NCBI GenBank assembly: GCA_017882835.1
Contig: JADGOU010000154.1
Span: forward strand, 1-7,056
From: Frankiaceae bacterium
GTDB taxonomy: Bacteria > Actinomycetota > Actinomycetes > JADGOU01
Direction of reading: 5' to 3'
DNA: 7,056 bases
Shown here in pieces: positions 1-5,200 of the stretch. The stretch's first letter is position 1. Each line of letters begins with the position of its first letter. Both the position numbers and the translations under genes were made by a program. The notes under the pieces are model-generated. The model saw only the letters and a program-made list of their open reading frames with translations. It had not been told where the DNA came from and did no database searches.

Positions 1-319
1 CTCTCCGAGCTGGCCGCCCTCGAGGTGGGCGATCTGTCGGTCTCGGCCCGCCGGGGTCGGTTGCGGGTTCGCTCGGGGAAGGGCGACGCCGACCCGGGAG
101 GTGCCCCTCAACAGCGTTTGCCGCCACGCCATCGACGAGTGGACCACCGCCAGGACCGACCAGGTGGCCGCCGATGCCGCGACCAGCAGTCCGCCGGCGG
201 CGAGTGCCGCCTTGTGGCTGTCGCGGTCGGAGAGTCGCATCAGCGCCCGGGTCATCGACTTGATCATCCGGCGCCTGGCCAAGGACGCCCACCTTGAGCT
301 GTCGGCCCATACTCTGCTC
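1..319 (+). pseudogene. Tyrosine recombinase (phage integrase family) remnant, frameshifted and truncated
   Basis: The remnant matches the middle of the catalytic domain of a tyrosine site-specific recombinase. Frame 1 (1-93) begins LSELAALEVGDL, the segment that normally follows the first catalytic arginine (GLR-LSEL), and continues to RSGKGDAD, which carries the beta-hairpin lysine. An extra C near position 94 moves the reading to frame 2, where it resumes as EVPLNSVCRHAIDEW and runs on through LWLSRSESRISARVIDLIIRRL to LSAHTL. In the family this is followed by R-H (the HxLRH box). Here the next residue is Leu (ctc, 317-319) and similarity ends, so the second arginine and the nucleophilic tyrosine are missing. 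The gene's 5' part lies off the window. The protein cannot be active. Reading the extra base as a sequencing error would repair the frame but not the lost C-terminus. The family call is by motif recognition. Confidence 0.8.
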
Positions 320-325
320 GAGGGA
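320..325 (+). promoter_or_regulatory. Ribosome binding site for the decayed gene at 332
   Basis: GAGGGA lies six bases before an ATG at 332. It supports reading 332 as the original start of the decayed membrane-protein gene, and it overlaps the point where the recombinase similarity stops. Confidence 0.4.
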
Positions 326-331
326 CCGTCC

Positions 332-606
332 ATGACTGCCGTGGGCACCAGTCACCGCGCGCGACGGGGTCGCCCGGCTGCTGCTGAGGTACGTCCTGCT
401 GGCCTACGGCATCTCCTGGCTGTTGTGGTCGCTGGCGCCCGGTGTGGGCGGGGCGGCCGGCTGGGTCCTGGCGGTCGCCCGCCACGTTTGGCCCGGCGGC
501 CGCGGCTGGCCTGGTGGTGCGGACGCCGGGGGGCTCGCTGCGCGGCTGGTTGCGGCCGCTGCTGCGTTGGGCGCTGGCCGCCGGCGCCCGGCCGGTGCTC
601 GTCGAG
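332..606 (+). pseudogene. Probable CPBP-type intramembrane protease, N-terminal remnant with frameshifts
   Basis: No single frame carries this gene, but codon-position GC bias follows one reading through two frame changes. The ATG at 332 opens in frame 2. From about 351 the coding signal is in frame 3, giving ARLLLRYVLLAYGISWLLW, a hydrophobic, membrane-like helix. Near 484-487 it moves to frame 1, giving TFGPAAAAGLVVRTPGG and then SLRGWLRPLLRWAL. The order 'YGxSWLLW helix, FGPxxAAxxV, GLRxWLRxLLRW' resembles the N-terminus of actinobacterial CPBP family intramembrane glutamic proteases. The catalytic EExxxR and later His motifs, which would lie downstream, are absent. It is therefore a dead fragment at best. 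The family assignment is tentative; another multi-pass membrane protein is possible. Confidence 0.4.
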
Positions 607-607
607 G

Positions 608-823
608 GGCCATGCCCGCGAGGTCCGCGAGCTGGTCCCCACCGACGAACAGCTCGACACGGCCCTGGCCGCCACCTTCACCGCCACGGCGGCCCTCGAC
701 GCCGGCACCGCCGCAGCCGGCGGCGCGCGTCTCATCGGGCCGTCTGCACCGCCCGCGGAACACGGTCCGTCGGGCTCCCCCAGTCCGGCAAGTTTGGAAC
801 GTGCCGCCTCGACCGAGCTGGGG
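608..823 (+). pseudogene. Coding-like remnant of unknown identity
   Basis: In frame 2 the stretch reads REVRELVPTDEQLDTALAAT and continues as an Ala-rich sequence. It has strong G/C third-position bias up to about 735, which then fades. The product looks like a soluble helical segment; I do not recognise the family. It has no convincing start of its own and is in a different frame from the membrane-protein remnant before it. It could be the tail of that gene after another frameshift or a piece of a different gene joined by deletion. It ends where the inserted 307-bp element begins. Confidence 0.25.
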
Positions 824-824
824 C

Positions 825-833
825 ATTTCAATT
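825..833 (+). repeat. Left 9-bp target-site duplication (ATTTCAATT)
   Basis: ATTTCAATT directly abuts the outer end of the left inverted repeat. It recurs unchanged and in the same orientation directly outside the right inverted repeat at 1141-1149. An AT-only run of this kind stands out in this GC-rich sequence. Confidence 0.85.
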
Positions 834-854
834 GGGTGCGGCTCCTCTGGAGTG
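834..854 (+). repeat. Left terminal inverted repeat of the 307-bp element
   Basis: This 21-bp end begins GGGTGCGGCTC and ends TCTGGAGTG, with C at its 12th position. It pairs with 1120-1140 in inverse orientation with one mismatch. Confidence 0.85.
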
Positions 855-909
855 AGGCCGGCGAGGTGTGTGACGTGGGGTTTTGTGCCTGACTTGATCG
901 TTTGAAGGG

Positions 910-956
910 CTTTTCCCGCTACGTTCGTGGGTGTTGAGACCAGAACGTGGGAAAGG
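910..956 (+). repeat. Imperfect hairpin in the transposase leader, overlapping its ribosome binding site
   Basis: CTTTTCCC and ACGTTC (910-926, with three extra bases GCT between them) pair with GAACGTGGGAAAGG at 943-956. The 3' arm runs into the AAAGGAG at 952-958. In RNA this would fold into a stem that hides the ribosome binding site, a plausible brake on transposase translation. No function can be shown from sequence alone. Confidence 0.45.
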
Positions 957-1044
957 AGCAGTGCCAGGGGTATGCGCAGCAGCAAGAGGGACGCGGCGGG
1001 CGTGTTCGGCCGGTCCCGGGAGCTGTTCGAGCAGGTGGTGGCGG

Positions 1045-1078
1045 GCTGGAGGACCCCGGCCATGCCGCGTCCTCCAGC
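1045..1078. repeat. Strong 10-bp stem inverted repeat inside the element
   Basis: GCTGGAGGAC (1045-1054) pairs perfectly with GTCCTCCAGC (1069-1078). Within the 14-base loop CGGC and GCCG can pair again around CAT. It lies where the transposase similarity ends, so it may mark the internal deletion junction. It could also act as a transcription-ending hairpin, although no T run follows. Confidence 0.6.
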
Positions 1079-1119
1079 ACATATGGTAGCAGAACAGTTA
1101 CGCACTGGCACGATCAGGG

Positions 1120-1140
1120 CACTCCAGAAGAGCCGCACCC
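1120..1140 (-). repeat. Right terminal inverted repeat of the 307-bp element
   Basis: Read on the minus strand, this is the same 21-bp end as 834-854 with T instead of C at the 12th position. Confidence 0.85.
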
Positions 1141-1149
1141 ATTTCAATT
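1141..1149 (+). repeat. Right 9-bp target-site duplication (ATTTCAATT)
   Basis: Identical to 825-833 and directly abutting the right inverted repeat. Removing one copy and the element would join 833 to 1150. Confidence 0.85.
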
Positions 1150-1214
1150 CTTGACCGCTGCCCTCGTACAGCTCGGCACGGTTCCGATCGGCCTGACAAA
1201 CGCCGGCCATCGCC

Positions 1215-1229
1215 GCTTGACCGTCAAGC
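1215..1229. promoter_or_regulatory. Perfect palindrome, candidate operator 1 of the helix-turn-helix gene
   Basis: GCTTGAC and GTCAAGC flank a single C, giving a perfect 7-bp-arm dyad centred at 1222. It lies 24-38 bases before the ATG at 1253 and one base from a second palindrome. The size and symmetry suit a dimeric repressor site. The link to the downstream protein is inference. Confidence 0.45.
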
Positions 1230-1230
1230 T

Positions 1231-1243
1231 GTCCTGACAGGAC
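1231..1243. promoter_or_regulatory. Perfect palindrome, candidate operator 2 of the helix-turn-helix gene
   Basis: GTCCTG and CAGGAC flank a single A, centred at 1237, 15 bp from the centre of the first palindrome. It ends nine bases before the start codon and overlaps the weak AGGA that probably serves as ribosome binding site. A bound protein, or the hairpin in RNA, would therefore affect expression of the gene directly. Confidence 0.45.
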
Positions 1244-1252
1244 GGTGGCGGC

Positions 1253-1693
1253 ATGCCGACGCCGGACGACCTGGAGCGCGAGCACACCCTGACCACCGCC
1301 GTCGTCCGCTACAACGAACTGCGGGGGCGGGACGCCTTCGCCACCACGGCGGCCGAGATGGCCGACGAAGGACAGCCTGCCGAGGTGGCGCCCCTGACCA
1401 GGGAGGAGTCCCTGGAGCTCCTCGCCCTCGGCGACGTGGTCGTCCGCAAGGCTGGCTACGGCCGCCAGTTGGGCGTCCGGTCGGCCCGGGTCGCCGGCGC
1501 CTCATGGGCCCAGATCGGGGCGGCGCTGGGCATGACCAAGCAGGCCGCCTGGGAGGCGCACACCCGGTGGATCGAGGACCAGGCCGCCCGGCACAGGGAC
1601 CAGGGCTCCGAGGGTTTCGACGAGCGGGACGCGGCGGCGGCGCGGGCCCTTGCCGGCGATGACCCCGAGGCGGCGGGCGACACACCAGGATGA
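1253..1693 (+). CDS. Small helix-turn-helix protein, actinobacterial, function unknown
   Basis: This is a 146-residue soluble protein with no signal peptide or membrane segment. Residues about 78-108 form a probable helix-turn-helix: a first helix around ARVAGASWAQIGAALG, a turn at Gly93-Met94, and a recognition helix TKQAAWEAHTRW. The 'GASWxxIGxALGxTxQAAWxxxxxW' pattern is common in small actinobacterial proteins of unknown role and resembles sigma-factor region 4 and MarR-like recognition units. The N-terminal half (1-60) is acidic and helical; the tail (110-146) is acidic and low in complexity. ATG 1253 is the first possible start, since a TGA in the same frame lies at 1235-1237, inside the second palindrome. 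It is the only intact gene between the remnants and pglW, on the same strand but 539 bases away, so co-transcription with pglW is doubtful. A local or self-regulating DNA-binding protein is my inference. Confidence 0.8.
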   Translation: MPTPDDLEREHTLTTAVVRYNELRGRDAFATTAAEMADEGQPAEVAPLTREESLELLALGDVVVRKAGYGRQLGVRSARVAGASWAQIGAALGMTKQAAWEAHTRWIEDQAARHRDQGSEGFDERDAAAARALAGDDPEAAGDTPG

Positions 1694-1697
1694 TCGG

Positions 1698-1790
1698 AGC
1701 AGCCGACAGGACTGCGGCCGCGGTTCGTGCCGGCTACTTCTTGGCCGGTGGTTTCGGCGAGCAGCGCCAGCGCCTGAGACTCAATCACGG
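1698..1790 (-). pseudogene. Possible start of an IS OrfB remnant
   Basis: On the minus strand a GTG at 1790-1788 overlaps the terminal codons of the OrfA remnant, as in many two-gene insertion sequences. The frame begins VIESQALALLAETTGQEVA, which looks like the first helix of an IS3-type OrfB. Within about 30 codons it becomes unrecognisable and runs into the 3' end of the helix-turn-helix gene. No DDE domain is present. The evidence is position plus a weak resemblance. Confidence 0.25.
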
Positions 1791-2054
1791 CCGCGCCTCG
1801 GATCTTCGCTCTCGGCCAGCAGCCGCTCCAATACCGCTCTGATGCTTTCGCTGGATCTCCAAAGCCAGGTTGCACTTAGCCAGTTCGGACTCCAGCCGCT
1901 CGTTGCTGCGCGACAGTCGATCAAGCTCCCGCTGCTCTGGACCGCGGGTCATCGGCCGCGGTTGCCCGCCAAGTCCCTTCCAGGGCGCCCACGTCACGAG
2001 CCCGGCGCCACTCCACCGGGGCGAGGAGTACGACCCCTTCCGGCGCGCACCCTT
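1781..2054 (-). pseudogene. IS3-like transposase OrfA remnant with several frameshifts
   Basis: Read on the minus strand, the pieces fall in the order found in the C-terminal half of actinobacterial IS3-type OrfA proteins. ARRKGSYSS (about 2045-2022) resembles LRREGLYSS. After a missing base, VEWRRARDVGALEG follows (about 2014-1973). After another frame change comes RGPEQRELDRLSRSNERLES and then ELAKCNLALEIQRK, a leucine-zipper-like coiled coil (about 1940-1840). After a third change, RAVLERLLAESEDPRRGRD ends at a TGA at 1783-1781. The N-terminal helix-turn-helix of OrfA is not recognisable further upstream. With at least three indels it is dead. A plus-strand open frame covers the same DNA but has no coding bias. 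The match is from memory of the family, not a search. Confidence 0.6.
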
Positions 2055-2187
2055 CCCATCAGTCGTGGGGTTATCGGGTCGTCAAGTCACCGGGGGCTGG
2101 CCGTCGTGCTGTTTACGCGGCGCACATGTCGCCGGCCGCCGCAGTCGCAAGCAGCACGAATAGCCGGCCCGAGACATCGCGACGACT

Positions 2188-2206
2188 ACGCTGCGAAGTG
2201 CAGCGT
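2188..2206 (+). promoter_or_regulatory. Hairpin in the pglW leader
   Basis: ACGCTGC and GCAGCGT form a perfect 7-bp stem around the loop GAAGT. The stem ends 17 bases before the ribosome binding site of pglW. It could be a protein-binding dyad at the promoter or a structure in the mRNA leader. No T run follows, so a simple terminator is unlikely. I see no clear -35/-10 pair near it; TACGCT at 2187-2192 has the form of a -10 box but lacks a partner. Confidence 0.5.
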
Positions 2207-2223
2207 TACCTCACTGTTTTCGC

Positions 2224-2230
2224 GGAGGAG
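2224..2230 (+). promoter_or_regulatory. Ribosome binding site of pglW
   Basis: GGAGGAG is a near-perfect match to the 16S rRNA tail and stands two bases before TTG 2233 (four if only GGAGG pairs). It is the reason for choosing the TTG start, because no ATG or GTG lies near in that frame and the frame is closed by TAG at 2161. Confidence 0.8.
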
Positions 2231-2232
2231 CA

Positions 2233-5200
2233 TTGGACGACGCGCGCTGGACACAGTGCACGCCGTCCGAGTTCGCCTGGGAACGGGCAGCGCTCACTTG
2301 GCTGCACACCATCCTGCCGAGTCTGGATCCCTTCCGCGCCTGGGCCAATGGTGAGTTCGTCGCCGGCGACGGATCGGTCAATGAGGTCGATGTCGTTCTG
2401 ATCACGCCAGCCGGCGTCAGCCTGGTTGAGATCAAGTCCTGGCGCGGCCACCTCTCCGGCGACGGTACGACGTGGCAACAGCACCACCGCGCCCCGGTCG
2501 ACAACCCGGTCAGACTGGTCAACAAGAAGGCCCGCAAGTTCAAGTCACTACTGCAGGCGACGACCGCAATGCGCGGGCTGCGGGCGCCCTGGGTCGAGGG
2601 CATCGTCTTCCTGAGCGTCCCGGAGCTCGACGTCGGCGGGCTGACCGCCACCGGGCGAGCGAACGTCTTCGGCCGACCGAATCACGCCGGGCTGCCGGAC
2701 CTGCTGGAGCACCTGCGGCGCGGCGGTCCGGTCGACGCCGCCGCCGGCCGCCGGCTCGCCCGGGCCGTCGAGCAAGCCGGCATCCGGCAGTCCCCGCGCG
2801 CCCGCAAGGTCGGCACGCTGCAACTCAGAATGCCGGCGCTCCAGGAGGGGCCGGGCTGGCAGGACTACTGGGCGCGACACGAGCGATTCCTTGACGACCC
2901 GCCGCGCCGGGTACGGATCTACCTCGTCGGCTCTGCGACCACAGCTGACCAGCGGAGCAAGCTCGTGCGCGCCGCCGAGCGGGAGTACAAAGCCCTGCGC
3001 GGCATCGAATTTCCCGGCATCTCGGCCCCGATCGACTTCGTCGAGCACGATCTCGGCCCGGCCCTGGTCTTCCCCTACGACGAGGGCTTCGTCCGGCTGG
3101 ACCACTTCCTCACCGAGCACGGCACCCGGATGTCGGTCGACGAGCGGCTCGCGCTGGTCCGCTCGATTGCGGAAACCATGGACTACGCGCATCGCCGGGT
3201 GCTCACCCACCGCAGCCTCGGTCCGAGCTGCATCTGGGTACGCCGCGACGGCGAGGAATGCGCCGTCCGGGTCACCGACTGGCAGACCGCCTCGCGCGGG
3301 TCGGACACCGGCACCGGCGTGACCGGTACCCGCACGATCGCCGATCTGGCCGACGCGGGCGCCAGCGGTTACTGCGCGCCGGAGTGGGCCTGGGCCACCC
3401 GCAGTGGTGTTGCGCTCGATGTCTTCAGCCTTGGCGCGACGGCGTACTTAGTCCTCACCGGCCAGGCACCGGCCGCCTCCTACGCCGCCCTCACCCAGCG
3501 GCTGCACATGCAACACGCCCTGCACCTGCGCCAACAGCTCGACGGCGTACCCGAGGCGCTGGACCAGCTGATCGCCGATGCCACCGCCGCCGACCCGGCG
3601 AAGCGCACCGCTGACGTGTCGGCGTTCCTGGCGGCACTGGATGAGATCCGGGTCACCCTGAAGACACCGGTCGAGGAGGCGCTGTCACCCGCCGACCCCC
3701 TGCAGGCCGAGCCGGGCGACGAGATCGACGGGTTCACCGTCGTCCGGGTCCTGGGGCGCGGCTCGACCGCCCGCGCACTGCTGGTGCACACCACGAGCCC
3801 GGACGACATCAGCGTGCTCAAGGTATCGCTGGACCCGAGCAAGGACGGCCGCCTTCGTGGGGAGGCCGACGCCCTGGCCGTGCTGCGGGACCAGCCGGGG
3901 ATCGTCCGGCTCGAGGACGGTCCGCTCACCATCGGCAACCGGCTGGCCATCCTGCTGTCGTACGCCGGGGAGCGCACGCTCGCCCAGGAGCTGCGCGAGC
4001 GAGGCCGGCTGCAACCGGAGTGGCTGCACGACTGGGGCCGCGATCTGCTCGACGTGGTGGATGCGCTGGAGCGCCTGGGCGTCGCGCACCGCGACATCAA
4101 GCCCGACAACCTCGGCGTCCACGAGCGCGGCGGCAAGGCCACCAAGCGCCGGCTCGCGCTGTTCGACTTTTCGCTGGCGGCGGAGCCACTGACCGCGGTG
4201 GATGCGGGCACTCCGCCGTACCTCGATCCGTTCCTCGGCGGCCTAGAGCGGCGACTGTGGGACGTCGCGGCCGAGCGGTACGCCGCCGCCGTCACCCTCT
4301 ACGAAATGGCCACCGGCCGGCGACCCGAGTACGGCGGGTCCGGCGCGCACCCCGGCTTCACCGACGCCGACGTCACCCTGGACGAAGAGCTGTTCGAGCG
4401 GGCCTACGCCGGGGGACTGGCCGAGTTCTTCCGCCGCGCGCTGGATCGGTACACCGGCAAGCGCTTCGAGACCACGGCGGACATGCGCCGCGCCTGGGAC
4501 GAGGTCTTCCGCCGGGCCGAGACCGTGGTGCCACCGGCGGCACCCCTGCGCCTCACCCGGGACACGCCCCTGGGCGCCGCCGTCCTGTCGCCGCAGGTGC
4601 TCACCGCGCTAGAGCGGCTCGGCGTCACCACCGTCGGCGCCGCGGCGGACCTGCCGCTGGCCAAGGTGGTCTGGCTGCCCGGCATCGGCACCCGCACCCG
4701 CAGCCTGCTGGTCCAGGAGCTGGGGAAGCTGCGCGACCAGCTGCCCGCGGTGGAGCCGGCCGTCGAGCCGACCCTGCTCGACCAGGTCGCCGCGGCGCTG
4801 CTGCCCGGCGACAACTCCCGAGCGGTCGCCGAGGCGCTGCTGGGGTTGGGCGGCACCCCGACGGACACCTGGCCCTCTAGCCGCGATGTTGGCCATCAGC
4901 TCCGATCCGAGCAGCGCCAGGTCCGCGACGCGGTGGCGCGACTGGAGCAGCACTGGGTCAACGTGGCCGGCATGTCCGCGGTGCGGGACCTGCTGGTGGA
5001 GGTGGTGGACGGTTTGGGCGGGGTCGCGCCCGCGGGACTCTGCGCCGCCGCCCTGCTCGACCGACTCGGGTCCGCCGTGGACGCTCCGCTGCGGGAACGG
5101 CTGGCGGCGGCGGTGGTCCGGGCGGCGATCGACGCGGAGCTGGCGGACCCCGACCTCGCCGGCGATCCGCGACTGACGTACTCCCGGCAGGACCGCGGCA

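Larger units (their letters stand above)
834..1140. mobile_element. 307-bp non-autonomous insertion element (ISKra4-like, internally deleted)
   Basis: The element is bounded by 21-bp terminal inverted repeats. Each reads GGGTGCGGCTC, then one variable base, then TCTGGAGTG, and 20 of 21 positions match. They lie at 834-854 and, reversed, at 1120-1140. Perfect 9-bp direct repeats flank both ends, the mark of a transposition event. Inside is a leader, a ribosome-binding-site-like AAAGGAG, and about 25 codons matching the N-terminus of actinobacterial ISKra4-family transposases, but no room for a catalytic domain. From memory, ISKra4-type elements have GGG ends and 9-bp duplications, which fits. 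It is best read as an internally deleted derivative or MITE that would need a transposase in trans. The family call is inference; the ends and duplication are seen directly. Confidence 0.8.
972..1154 (+). pseudogene. Transposase N-terminal stub, ISKra4-like
   Basis: From the ATG at 972 the frame reads MRSSKRDAAGVFGRSRELFEQVVAG. This resembles the 'FxxSRxLFEQVVAxL' opening of actinobacterial ISKra4-family transposases. Similarity stops at about 1043. The rest of the frame runs through a hairpin and the right end of the element, stopping at 1152-1154 just outside the target duplication. The zinc-finger-like and DDE catalytic regions are missing, so no active enzyme can be made. The exact start is uncertain. 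The frame is open from a GTG at 927, and another GTG at 961 (a different frame) has the better ribosome binding site spacing. The product, if made, would be a stub of about 60 residues. Confidence 0.5.

Noticed and set aside
101..892. A single 263-codon plus-strand open frame
   Set aside because: Only its first 70 codons (recombinase) and a later stretch (from about 608) show coding bias. The middle is Arg/Gly/Cys-rich out-of-frame translation of another decayed gene, and the end runs into the inserted element.
894..925. TTGATC and TACGTT as a transposase promoter
   Set aside because: The gap of 20 bases is too long for a standard promoter, so I did not list it.
404..1285. A 293-codon minus-strand open frame
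   Set aside because: It crosses the 307-bp element, both target duplications and the palindromes, has poor codon-position bias and no recognisable domain. It arises from high GC content.
1697..1760. Terminator after the helix-turn-helix gene
   Set aside because: CCGGC and GCCGG can pair around a nine-base loop, but a 5-bp stem without a T run is expected by chance at this GC content.
2187..2192. TACGCT as a -10 promoter box for pglW
   Set aside because: No -35-like sequence stands at the right distance upstream, and the hexamer is part of the hairpin stem. It is too weak to call.
1650..2354. A 234-codon plus-strand open frame
   Set aside because: It overlaps the end of the helix-turn-helix gene, the OrfA fossil and the start of pglW. 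Its composition is Arg/Ser/Pro-rich with no coding bias.
3480..4295. Long minus-strand open frames opposite pglW (also 2548-3210, 4896-5432, 5460-6110)
   Set aside because: These are Ser/Arg/Pro-rich shadows opposite a gene with near-total G/C third positions. They have no ribosome binding sites and no domains.
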